Positions 44,795 to 55,060 of a stretch of DNA of 64,000 bases are shown here, piece by piece. Position numbers and translations under genes: made by a program. The notes under the pieces were generated by a model, which saw only the letters and a list, made by a program, of their open reading frames with translations, made no database searches and was not told the DNA's origin. Origin of the DNA: Coprinus comatus. Its lineage: Eukaryota > Basidiomycota > Agaricomycetes > Agaricales > Agaricaceae. Numbering within the stretch: the stretch's first letter is position 1; the number at the start of each line of letters is the position of its first letter. The DNA lies in the NCBI GenBank assembly GCA_034638255.1, contig JAWPGT010000004.1, positions 682,001 to 746,000 of the forward strand, read 5' to 3'.

Positions 44795-45742
44795 TTATGA
44801 TGGTCCGACTTCTTCCACCGAGTTCTCGCGTGCATGCTTTGTACCTTTGAAGAATGCACGTATATCTTTCTGTTGGGGGTCATAGGCGGAGCTCCCAATC
44901 CCCCCTCGTTGTCTTTTCTGAAGGAAGATGCATACAATCAACAAGAAATCGATACTCGTTATGTTGGAAGGATGTACCAAGTTAACCAAGTGGTCGCAAT
45001 TATTGATGTTCATTACTCTGACCCGCAAAACCGGAACGATGTTCTCGTCCGTTTCTATCCCCATTCTTTCTACACGATCTTGGTTCTGATTCGATTGAGT
45101 GGTGATATACAAAGTCGTTGGTAAAAGGAACATACGATGGCTGTCACTACGATTTTGGTCCACCCGGTATTATGCATTCCATGGAAATCTTGGATGTTAT
45201 ATGCCACTTCGGTACTTCCGTCCATTCTCACCAAAGCGACCGCAAGTTCAGTCAAAAATAAACCATGGCTGACCACAGCGACGTGGCTGTCCTCGTCGCC
45301 TTCCCGGACGTATGGCATTAATAAATCATTAACGGTGGCGGCGGCTCTTCGTGCTACATCATCGAGGCTTTCTCCTCCTGGAAATCGTTCCGAGCGGTTT
45401 CGCAAAGCTGGGTATATGCCCTTATCATAATGTTCCTTGAGGGATAATCCAGGTTTTCGAGTACCACTCCATCTCTTTCCTTCCCCTGAACCAAAGTGCT
45501 GTTCTCTTAACAGAACCTGAAAACGCGACTCCGAAGGAGAGACTCACCATGATTTGTTAGTGGTGAATCTTTCCATCCAGCCCATAAACTATGCTGCACA
45601 AGTGGGTAAAGGCAGTTGCAATCGACCCACGGCACATATACTCACAATATTGTGGTGGATTCGGCATGTCTAACCTGGACGAAAATTAACGACTTTTCGA
45701 TTCGAGGCTAACATTTGCACAAACGAGAATAAATGTCACCAT
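44795..45742 (-). CDS. Histidine-phosphatase/phosphoglycerate mutase-like protein with an internal gap
   Basis: Member of the His-phosphatase superfamily. MVTFILVRHAEST gives the RHG-type catalytic motif as RHA, then LWAGWKDSPLTNHG. The acidic core REQHFGSGEGKRWSGTRKPG and SERFPGGESLDDVARRA follow, and VAVVSHGLFLTELAVAL supplies the second catalytic His. The tail KRQRGGIGSSAYDPQQKDIR is typical of a mushroom clade of these proteins. Between TNHG and VLLREQHFG only about 50 nt of intron-like sequence exists. The roughly 50-residue stretch that normally holds the YSSPLKRA substrate-binding motif is missing, so activity is doubtful. The start at 45742 requires a short first exon. It could be a functional variant or an early pseudogene. 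Confidence 0.7.
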
Positions 45743-46636
45743 AGCAATATGTCTAGCGGAGTGTTATAGATGCGCGCTCGGAGAATTGTCCTTCCGTTAC
45801 AATCAGGTTGATATTTCTGAAGGTAAGGTTGTTACTCACTGATTGTCAGTCAATATCAGTATCACACGTGTGTGACTAGCACAGATTCCTATCGAGGTTC
45901 CACCGGCCTCCCCGAACCTGCATCCCTCAAATGCGCTGGTTGATAACACGCATGCACACTGTATGGATCACTTCGTGTAATGATTCATCGATTAATCCCT
46001 CTGAATTTAATTCTACAAATAACCGTCTGCGCGCCCGTAATCAGACGTCATGTCAAGCCAACCACTTTCTCCACGTACACAGCAAGGCAGTGTTTACAAT
46101 GAGAGCTTTCACCAGTTATCGACTTGAAAATGTCTTTACTAGTACTTATGAGAACTAAATAGCCATATCCTTCATAATGGTGAAAAAAACAACACCCTAT
46201 ACATTTTGACTGACCATAACACAGAATTAACATCTGTGCTACACCAAATCTATTTATATCCCATCACATCGTGCTACAGTTTTGTGTATGCCGCCCAAGT
46301 CACTACCAAGCCTGTGGGTTGCTACCATGTCGTTGACAGATTGCGAATGTTTCTCTGCCACTCTCATACACATTCTTCGGCGCTCTACGGGCTCAGAAGA
46401 AATGTATAAAAACCTACCATTTCCAACCTCTCATTCCTCAGTTCGTTTTTCATCTTCTTTCCTTAGTTCCTACTCTTTTGTGGCCAGGTTGCCTTTCGTT
46501 CCTTCGCTTTTCATTCGGCTTTTACATAATTTTCACATTCACTAGGTATGTTTTTACCTTCCTTTAATTCGAACCGACTTTCTGACCGTTCTCCAGCTTT
46601 TTAACTCAAGCAACTCTTAATCAATCAATCATCATC
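45743..46636. promoter_or_regulatory. Upstream region of the secreted-protein gene: TATA box and 5'-UTR intron
   Basis: TATAAAAA at 46405-46412 is a good TATA box. An intron with GTATGT donor and CTCCAG acceptor fits 46546-46596 (51 nt), between the TATA box and the ATG at 46637, and so lies in the leader. Frames left of 46400 are not coding-like. Confidence 0.55.
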
Positions 46637-47422
46637 ATGTTCGCCAAACTCACCTCTGCTCTCCTTGTCGCCTCTGCCTTCATTGCTGGCACCACCGCTG
46701 GACCTGTCCCCGCCAGGGATCTCGGTGAGTATTCTAAACAAGCCTCTCAATAATCACACAACTGACTTGGAACATATTCATTAGTCTCTCGCTCTAACCA
46801 CGGAGTCTCCTTCAACAACTGGGGTGGTATTCACGGATTCAACAACTTTGATAGCTTCTACGGTTCCGATAACTTTGATGGATCCGTTCACTTCAACCAA
46901 GTTATCAAACAAGAACGTCAACTTGTTTGCCACACTCAAGCTGTCGAAATCATTCAACAACGTTTACTCGTCATCCAAGAAATGGCAAAACGTATCATCC
47001 TTGAACAAGTTTGCGAAGTTGAAGTTCAAACCGTTGTATTCAAACAATTCCATGCCAGTTTAGGTCACTTCAGCAATGACATTCATCGTACTTCAGGTCA
47101 TTCTATTGGATTCGATGAATCTATTGCCGGTCATTTCGGTAGCATCGTTTCTGGTGATGGTAGTCTTTCTACTGATAACTGGGGATTCTCTGGTACGGAG
47201 GTTGGTTCCAACACTGTTGTTGTTGGTGGTTCGAATTGGAATGATGAAACCTCACCTGCTTCGGTTTCTTCTGCTTTCGGAGCTGCTAATTATGCTACCT
47301 CTTTAGCTTCTTCTTCTGCTTCCTCTGCAGCTTCTTCCTCTGCCGCTTCCTCCTCATCCGCTTCCTCTTCCTCTTCCTCCTCTTCCTCCTCCTCTTCCTC
47401 CTCATCTTCCTCTTCTGCTTAA
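46637..47422 (+). CDS. Small secreted protein with poly-Ser/Ala C-terminus
   Basis: Starts with a clear signal peptide (MFAKLTSALLVASAFIAGTT, cleavage likely after AG-P). After one intron (about 46723-46783) comes a Gly/Asn/Phe segment, then a predicted helix with two Cys (LVCHTQAVEIIQQRLLVIQE, then EQVCEVEVQTVVFKQFHASL), a Gly/Ser region (GHFGSIVSGDGSLSTDNWGF) and a tail of about 45 Ser with Ala. The Cys-flanked helix is shared by many mushroom secreted proteins of unknown role; the Ser/Ala tail is a likely O-mannosylation or cell-wall-associated region. A strong TATA promoter with leader intron suggests high expression. About 240 residues; function unknown. Confidence 0.82.
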
Positions 47423-48071
47423 ATAGAGGTTGGAGTAGTAGTATGTATACCTTGGGGTGATTTTTTTTTCGTAGGCTTTTATGACTAGTTCATGTGTCTT
47501 TCAAGATGTGATGATTTTAGATAGTTTTAGTAGTTGCTTTTGATTATTCGTTACCTTAGCTTTTGATCTCTTTTTTTTGTAATAGCCGTCTTTGAAATAC
47601 CAGCCACACCCCCTTTTTTGTGTTACTTTTTTTTTTTCCTTAACCAGCTGAGAAAATTGGACTGTCCGACTTCGGAGGAATACTAACTCTGGACAGAATA
47701 CAGTTAAAACAACATTTATTTCAAATCGCAAGATATAGTAGTACAAAAAAAAAGTGAATGTGTGGTTATGGTGTACTCTGTAGTACTAGTTATAGCCTTG
47801 ATTGTCCTAAAGAAACTAAAACTACATAATCATCGAGGGAAAGGTGGGCATAGAAGGTTTGTATTTACATAGATCATTTAAGAATTGAATGAAATGAAAT
47901 CGAGGCATAAAACAGATAGAAGCACAAGCATAAAAGTAGACTCTCCGAATGATCATGTTCGTTCTTGATATAGAGTATTTTGGAAGGAGAGAAAGTTGGC
48001 AGCATAGGACATAGACATAGACATAGACATATAGTTATGAGGTCATTTAATAACCGTGCGACGACGCGATA
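47423..48071. other. Convergent 3' region with CATAGA repeats
   Basis: No gene. Includes a run of ACATAG units at about 48007-48033 resembling the CATAGAG repeats behind the coiled-coil genes at 27.7 and 30.4 kb. Confidence 0.5.
48007..48033. repeat. ACATAG hexamer repeat
   Basis: Four ACATAG units. Similar hexamers (CATAGAG) lie 3' of two coiled-coil genes elsewhere in the window. Confidence 0.75.
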
Positions 48072-48760
48072 TCAGTATCTCCAAGACGATGTTGAAGGAC
48101 TAGCACCTGTCTGCCACTCCGAGGTGAAGGGATTGTAATAATCTGAATGAACAACGGTACTAGTACCGGGCTGAAGATCCTGCGGCCCAAGGCTGGGGAG
48201 GCGATATTCCCCGGTATCATGTTGTACATAGCCACTGAGGGATCTTAGAATGTCCGCTATGTCAATCGCACTGGGATGGTGTATCATTGGGGTGTTATAG
48301 GAAAAGTATTGCCCTGACCATAATATGCATTGTTGAACCGTTCTTGAAAGTTGGTGGCGCCGGTGGGCTGGGGATGGTTCATCACTGGTAAATTGTGTTG
48401 CTCCTGCCCGGCATCATAGACCTTGTCAAACCTTTCTTGAATGTTGGTATTTGTCACGTTCGTAGTACCAGGCTGGGGATAGTACATCATTGAAGAGCTG
48501 TGTTGCCCCTGCCCATCGCGATGATCGTATATATTGTTAAACTGTCCTCGAATGCTGGTATATTCCACTGTATCAGTGACACTGGGCTGGGGATTGTGCA
48601 TCATTGAGCTGTTATTGGAATTGCCTTGCCCCCCGTCGTGTGTAGGCTGTAATAAGGCCTGTACCTGTCCAGATGCTGGAACTGTCTCGTAATCCTTTGA
48701 GGCAGAGGATTCCCGGCGTGAAGGTATCTCGTCATTCTCGGGGCAAGTAGCATGTACTAT
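48072..48760 (-). pseudogene. Disordered protein with tandem QP-rich repeats, frameshifted
   Basis: The minus-strand frame (open from about 48760, no convincing ATG) contains three to four imperfect repeats of about 35-40 residues. Each has the form MMHNPQPSVTDT...FNNIYD, MMYYPQPGTTNV...FDKVYD, VMNHPQPTGATN...FNNAYY, then MIHHPSAIDIAD. The fourth unit is one base out of frame, the shift lying near 48305-48315, so the product would stop at 48284 unless corrected. Downstream coding-like sequence continues to the stop at 48072-48074. I cannot place the 5' exon. No homology recognised; composition resembles the neighbouring orphan genes. Confidence 0.42.
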
Positions 48761-49030
48761 GATACCCTTAATCCAACAACACTTTGCATAGGAGAGTTAT
48801 TGAATTTGATTCATTGATCATTGGAACCATCATTCCTTCAAACTACCGCTAGCAACTTGTCATATGAGTCAATCGGAATACATTCACATACAGGACATAG
48901 ACATCTTATTTTATAGATCATACACTACATGGAGAAAAGAATGTGTAGCACATAAGAGTATCATAGAGAAGTCATAGAGGGGCGAGGAGGAACTTGAAGT
49001 TGGAAACCTGGGCCTAAGAGTCTCACCTTC

Positions 49031-49740
49031 TTAGCGACGAGCACGATGGCGGCTTGCCTGACAAAGGGAGCAATTATTATCTCTGCATCGATGAGGGACT
49101 TGGGGTGGGTACTGGTGGGGAGACATATAAGGTGCTACATGATTGTTGATGTTGAGTGGTGGTGCTTGTTGGGCAGTAGACGTGTTGAATGATGGGTTGT
49201 AAGATGTTGAGCCTGTGGGCCTTGCCGAAGTATAAGGAGCAACAGTGCGGCCGGTGTGACTAGTATACTGTACAGATTGCGATATCCACAGAGACTGACC
49301 GCTGGGACGAGCATGGACGGGAGGATACCCGGATGCGGTTGGCGTAGTGGGAGTGGTATGCAAACGAGTTTGATTTTGTTGAGTAACCGAACTCTGCGCG
49401 GGTTGTGGATGATATTGTGCACCGTTGCGGCCCGAGTATGAGACGTTGTTGGGTGGCCGACCTCTGGTTAGTTGCCGACCTCTGGTTACCGGTATTTCGT
49501 CATCCGCCGATGATCCAGTACCAGTTCCTTGCACGTTTGAAGCCAATACAGTCCCTTGTCTGGAACCACGTTGTTGGAGCATTGATGGCAGTGGAACTAG
49601 CAATCTTCCCGAGGGTCACGCCTCATACGGTCAAGGTTACTGAAACGGAAGTTACTCTGGGAGGGACGTTGTTCTACCTCTTCAGAGCCTTCATAACCAC
49701 CGCTCGAATCTTTGGAGCCTTTGGATGAGGGTGATGACAT
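49031..49740 (-). CDS. Orphan disordered Gln/Ser/Tyr-rich protein with C-terminal Cys/Arg motif
   Basis: A long frame up to 49603 encodes a Ser/Thr/Gln/Pro-rich disordered protein ending CRDNNCSLCQASRHRARR, a short Cys-Arg cluster that could bind metal or nucleic acid. A likely first exon begins at 49740 (MSSPSSKGSKDSSGGYEGSE). Joining it needs a GTATGA...TGCTAG intron of only 32 nt or a one-base correction, so the 5' structure is uncertain. A TATA box (49809-49816) lies about 70 nt before this ATG. Not recognised. It resembles the nearby orphan genes in composition and promoter type. Confidence 0.5.
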
Positions 49741-49808
49741 TCTTTCGTTTATGCAGTTGGTAGTTCAAGGGCGAAAGTGAAAATACAGTCATAGGGTAAG
49801 TGCAACAG

Positions 49809-49816
49809 CTTATATA
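49809..49816 (-). promoter_or_regulatory. TATA box of the 49.0-49.7 kb orphan gene
   Basis: TATATAAG on the minus strand about 70 nt before the ATG at 49740. Confidence 0.45.
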
Positions 49817-50613
49817 CCAGATTCTATCAATCATCGAGTCAGAGTTATAGTTGGTTTGACTTCATGCACATGTTTCGGCGGCCTGGGCCCTAGAAGCTAT
49901 GATGAACCCAATAAAATCTCTTGTTATGATCGGTTAAAAGTATAAATCCGTAACCTTTGGGTGTACTTGTTAGTACTCGCCCCTTTATGAAGAAAATACA
50001 GTTTGATGTTTATTTGGAATAAATTTAGATAAAAGGCCCATGTGATAGAAAATGCTGTTACATATGGCTAAATATGGACCATGTTGTGGACGTCTGTGTC
50101 CGGGACCCGAAAGTTACCAACAAGGCCCAGCACTAGGGGAACACACGACAAGAACGATAGTGCTGTAATGGCAGGACAAAGGAGGCCTAGAAATTACTAC
50201 ATGAATTAGTATAAACTGTTGCTTCTCGTGGCGCGAAGGTGAAAATAAAAATATATTGACAGATGATGTGAGTATTTGTTGAAAGAGTCAACTTGACTAG
50301 GGGCGCTGTTTTCAGCACAGGGGGGGGGGAAGTGTAAACCAGAATCCTTCCCAACCCGATCTGGTATGCTTATAGTATTTTTCTTTCTTTGAATTCGTTC
50401 TTCTGAAGCGTCATTTAAAATATTGCATTGGAAGGAAACACATCGAACAACTTGTGATAGCCCTAAATTAAACGCCGATGAAGTGGAACTGTATTAACAG
50501 GTAACCCCGGAGGTGGAAGGCCCAGCTGTAGGATGGCCTAACTGTGGACCTTGAGACGTTTGCCATTTACTTCGTGAAGTAGTTGCAGAGCTTCTCGTGT
50601 CGGATAACCGAGA
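49817..50613. other. Intergenic
   Basis: No coding-like frame. Contains a G-run of nine at 50322-50330. Presumably holds the 3' end of the coiled-coil gene to the right. Confidence 0.5.
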
Positions 50614-51339
50614 TTATGATTCTTGTGGTGAATCAGCTGTAACCATAGGCCCTGCATCCCTGGACTGATATTGAAGTCTGACTTCAGATGAAGTGTATCG
50701 GTTTGGTGGTTGGAGAGGTGGGAGTTGCTGTACGTTACTCGGAGTAGGAGTTATGGATCCAGAGGTATCTACATCCGAGTCGTATTGAACGTAGCTTGCA
50801 CTTGGAGGCTTAATTTCGAAAGGCGAGGGCAGAGGATACATATTTATAATGGAATGTGGAAGCACTGTATCTCGTACCGACTCGGATCTGCAGTACGAAC
50901 TGTCAGCGTTTGGGGAGACAGTATTGCTGAATGGTCGCGTCATGCTACGGTGAAACATAAATCTTGTTTCTAAAGTTATTATATTCCGAACCAGTTGTGC
51001 CGCCTCCAGTTCCACCGGCCTTCGTTTTGAATTTAAGGTCAGTTGGTCATATTCCACTTCTTCCTCCAGCCTTTGGTATTCTTCATCCGTAAATTCAATT
51101 GTTTGGAGAAGTTCTGCCTTACGAGACAGTTGCGCTACCTCGTGTTCCAACCTCTTTCGTTTTTCATCTATGGCCTTTTGCTCATCCTCTAGTTCTTTCC
51201 TTTTCAGCTGATATTCCTCATTGGTGATATATCCTTCAGCACCATGATGACGGATTTGTTTCCGAGTCTGTTGTTGCCATGATGCCAGGTTATTGTGATA
51301 GATACTGCTGTTAGTTGTTTCTGGTCGTCGTGCTGACAT
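50614..51339 (-). CDS. Orphan coiled-coil protein, 241 residues
   Basis: A single exon starting MSARRPETTNSSIYHNNLAS. Residues 35-110 are a highly charged helical region (YQLKRKELEDEQKAIDEKRK, EYQRLEEEVEYDQLTLNSKR), predicted coiled coil. The rest is a disordered Ser/Pro/Tyr-rich tail (YPLPSPFEIKPPSASYVQYD) ending DSPQES. The layout (charged coiled coil then disordered tail, TATA-type promoter with TATTTAAA near 51402-51409) matches the pair at 28-32 kb, although sequence identity is weak. No known family recognised. Confidence 0.68.
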   Translation of the reverse strand: MSARRPETTNSSIYHNNLASWQQQTRKQIRHHGAEGYITNEEYQLKRKELEDEQKAIDEKRKRLEHEVAQLSRKAELLQTIEFTDEEYQRLEEEVEYDQLTLNSKRRPVELEAAQLVRNIITLETRFMFHRSMTRPFSNTVSPNADSSYCRSESVRDTVLPHSIINMYPLPSPFEIKPPSASYVQYDSDVDTSGSITPTPSNVQQLPPLQPPNRYTSSEVRLQYQSRDAGPMVTADSPQES

Positions 51340-53075
51340 TATTCAATATTCAGCAAAGGGGGGAAGGGGGTATGAGAACCTACAGCAACGGCTGGTGGTG
51401 GTTTAAATACTATAGGATATAACTTCTTGAATCTTATTAAGTTAATTCTATTGTCTGTAGGTTATTAAACAAAGAAGAGCATGTGCTTTTGTTCTGGAAT
51501 ACACACAATGCGTCTCCGAACTTGTTTCGTATCGGGTTCTTTTGTTTGTCGACACAATTAGCGAATTTTAAAGCGTAAGAGTATGGCTTGACTGCCAGCG
51601 ATGCCTATAAGGCATAAAACTTCTTCCCGTACATAGTAAAGAGTTGAATGAAATTTGGAACGACAAAGTGCTCTGATGGGGGAACGTGGAGCGCTGAGCC
51701 TTCGGAGTTCGAAGTTACAATACCTGGTGACAACCTGGTGACTCTTTACGTGTCCCATGACCTCAGACTACTCACCACTATGTTCTAACACCGTAGTCCG
51801 GCGATGGACATTGAAAATTCCCTCATACTCGCGTTCCACTCAATTACATGATCAACTATACATTCTTTGACCCTGTATACGCCCTCAACGGGGAAAATGT
51901 TCAACAAAAAAGCACTTTATAGCGGGAGAAAACCACTACAAGGACACGAGGGTTTATATTGTACGGGATGGACAAACTGAGGATTCTTCAATCACAGCGG
52001 TGCTCAAAGGTTTCGCAGAGGAGGAATGTAGCATGGACCTGTGTGAGAATGGGAACATGTACTTAACTTGTAATAGAAAAGATATTCACCTTTCAGGGGA
52101 GAGAACAGACGTCCTGAATGTATTATACCGGAAACGAACCATCTCAAAAATTGTAATTGTACTTCCTCAGCGACTACAGTGGCTGTTGCATAAAAAAACA
52201 GTTGGGGTTTATCATGATCTTGGAAGTTATCACCTCTTTAAACGACCACGGCCACCACCTTTATAACAATCCCATGCAACACGTACTTCAACTCCTACGA
52301 CTGGGGAACACATGATGAATAATGTCTAGGAAGACACTCAAGGACACGAGGAATTATCTACATGAAATTGAAGGTAGAGCATTGCGAAAATAAAAAGGGG
52401 TTAAACAAGATGAGAACGTATTTGGGGATGAAGAAGCGGTGTTTTTAGCTACAATCAAACATTAGAAATCCACAATCTTGGACGCTTAGAGGAAGTGAGA
52501 GGGGGCGATTGCACTAATATTGAAGAGGGAAGAAATAGTAATGGAGGTGGTGGAGGACGTGAGCGACGTTTTGGCGTGGATAGCTGAGAGACAATTAAAC
52601 TTGGCCACTTGTCGATTTTATATCACTCCTTGATCACGTCTAGCGTGTTGTATATCCATTTGGTTTTTTTATTCCACACATCCTTAATACCTTGGGGTAT
52701 TCACCCGTTCTGATGTCAATTTTACGGCGAGCCGATCTGCCATGGTCACATTCCCACAACGCTCTCGGTTCCACCAGACATAGTCCAGTCCGTTCAAGTG
52801 ATCGCCAGCCCTGTTATAGATCTGGATTCACACTGGTCAACTAAAGTTCTTCCACGGCATATTGGCCCCTCATCGAAATATGTTGGCACCATACCCACGG
52901 CTCACGAGACACAATACTCATGTGTTTTGTCTCTCCTTAGTTTCTCTTGAGCCGGATATATAAGCAATCAAACACATTGCAAATCTTCAACTGATTTCTC
53001 TTTCTGTTCCCCCAGCAGCTTATCGACACTTTCAAACATCATTCACCTAAACCTTGACCTTACACACTACTCATT
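51340..53075. other. Intergenic with promoter of the monooxygenase-like gene
   Basis: An 88-codon plus-strand frame at 52000-52266 is not convincingly coding. A TATATAAG box at 52957-52964 lies about 112-119 nt before the ATG at 53076 and is the likely core promoter of that gene. Confidence 0.5.
52957..52964 (+). promoter_or_regulatory. TATA box upstream of the FMN oxidase-like gene
   Basis: TATATAAG about 112-119 nt before the ATG at 53076, followed by pyrimidine-rich leader sequence. Confidence 0.6.
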
Positions 53076-54838
53076 ATGTCTCAAGAAACTGATAAAGCTC
53101 TGATTCCGGGGAAATGGAGCCAGTATATGTTCGAGGTTTATATGAAGAGGAAAGGACCTCAGCCTCTTGGCACCGTTGTCTTTGATGAGATCGAAGAGAA
53201 GGCGAAAGAAGCGTTGAAAGAATATCCTGGTGAGTTTATTCTCTTCACGCATTCCCAGGTGGAGAGTGTTAGATAGATTAGATGAAAATCGGGTAGAGAA
53301 TAGCCCCTAACTTTTAAAGGGTTCTCCCCAAACTGGACATCATACTAACGACACTTTTTTTCGTTTCAATGAACAGGTGCATTTATGTATGCGGGTGGGA
53401 GTGCTGGCATCCACCAAACATATAAAGCGAATCGACGTGTATTCGAGAAATTCGGAATTATACCCCGTATGCTTGTTGATGCGACTGTGCGAGATTTGAG
53501 TGTAAGCATTTGTGTTTTATTAATATGTTTGAGGTCATGGGGTCTAACATTTAACCGAAATCCAATGATTAGGTCAATATCTTTGGAAAGACTTATTCTG
53601 CCCCTCTTTTCATCGCTCCTATTGGTGTACAAACACTCTTTCACAAAGATGCTGAAATAGCATCTGCAAAGGCTGCTGGTGCTTTGGGTGTCCCGTATAT
53701 TATTAGTTCTGCTAGCAGTAGAACTCTTGAAGAAGTAGCTGCTGCTAATGGTAATGGCGAGCGCTGGTATCAGTTGTACTGGTCAGTTGCCTCCAGTGAC
53801 AACTATCCTTTAATTATTGACACAAAATTGAATCTAGGCCAGGCTCAAAAGAAGTCACAATGTCTCTCCTCAACAGAGCGAAAGCAGCAGGATATACAAC
53901 TCTCGTAGTAACTTTAGACACTATGTCACTTGGGTGGCGACCACACGACCTCGAATCAAGTTACATTCCCTTTGGACATGGTATTGGAGTTCAAATTGGC
54001 GCTTCAGATCCTGTTTTTATGGGTCGTTTCGGAAAACAACCAATACTAAAACTAAACCTCAATGGCCTTATCAACCTCAAGTTCAAGATAAGAAGATTCT
54101 TGAAGGTGATGAAGAAGCTAAGACTGCAGCGTTCCTTGGTGCACAATGGTTGAAAGAATGTAATTCGACGTTTAAGAGTGGGATGATTTGAAACATTTGA
54201 GGGACAATTGGGAAGGTCCGATTATTTTGAAGGGTATTCAGAGTGTTTTGGTGCGTGCATCTGCAATGGTGTCTCTATAAGGGTGGTGTTGACTTCACCT
54301 TTCTCCAGGACGCGGAGAAAGCTCTCGAATACGGTATCAATGGTATCGTAGTCTCAAACCACGGCACGTATTGATAATTTTGACTCTTACTCATGGAAAG
54401 TTCTAAAAGTTCCATGTTTGTGTTTACTCAGGTGGTCGTCAAGTTGACGGAGCTATGCCATCCCTCTATGCTCTTGAAAGAATAATGAAATCACCTGTTA
54501 TCCTACAAGCTCAAGCTACTAACCAACTCACGATATTCTTCGATTCTGGTATTCGTACTGGTCCAGATATCTTCAAAGCACTTGCTCTTGGAGCACAAGC
54601 TGTTCTTTGTGCGTAAAAAAAAATCTTCTTGATTATTATTATGACAATCACTCATTACCCTTTCATAGTGGGCCGTCCTTGGTTGTACGGAATGATTGTT
54701 GGAGGACAAGAAGGAGCAGAACAAGTCATTCGTCATACTCTTGCGGATTTCGATAATACCTTGGCTTTGGCGGGTTATACATGTGTTAAGGATATTCAAG
54801 GGAAAGGGGAAGAAGTGTTGATGAAGCTTGATTTTTGA
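53076..54838 (+). pseudogene. FMN-dependent lactate 2-monooxygenase-like gene with two apparent frameshifts
   Basis: Belongs to the L-2-hydroxy-acid oxidase/lactate monooxygenase family (TIM barrel, FMN). FMYAGGSAGIHQTYKANRR and FEKFGIIPRMLVDATVRDLS, then APIGVQTLFHKDAEIASAKA, GVPYIISSASSRTLEEV, RWYQLYW, TTLVVTLDTMSLGWRPHDLE and IVVSNHG|GRQVDGA carry FMN- and substrate-binding residues, including the catalytic His in SNHGGRQ. FDSGIRTGPDIFKALALGAQ and LGRPWLYGM complete it. The frame breaks twice: in the AAAAC stretch near 54034-54042 (before NTKTKPQWPYQPQ) and near 54175-54185 (FKS then DDLKHLRDNWEGP). One added base at each place restores family sequence. Introns of 59 and 38 nt could also keep phase but would delete conserved residues. 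Decayed gene or sequence error; catalytic parts otherwise complete. Confidence 0.7.
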
Positions 54839-55060
54839 GGAAAGATTTATTAATTATTTGTAGTTATTAGACATCTGGTGTCACTCCAAATCTAAAAACT
54901 GAAAATTATTTGTGTGTAGTTTTATCATGTCGCACGTTTTATTTTTAGCACGTATTAAATAGCATCACGAGGCTCGTGGTCCTTCACGAAATACTACCAC
55001 ATAAAACCAGCCTCATCAAACCGGACCTCTAAACGTTGACCATTCAACATTCACAACACA

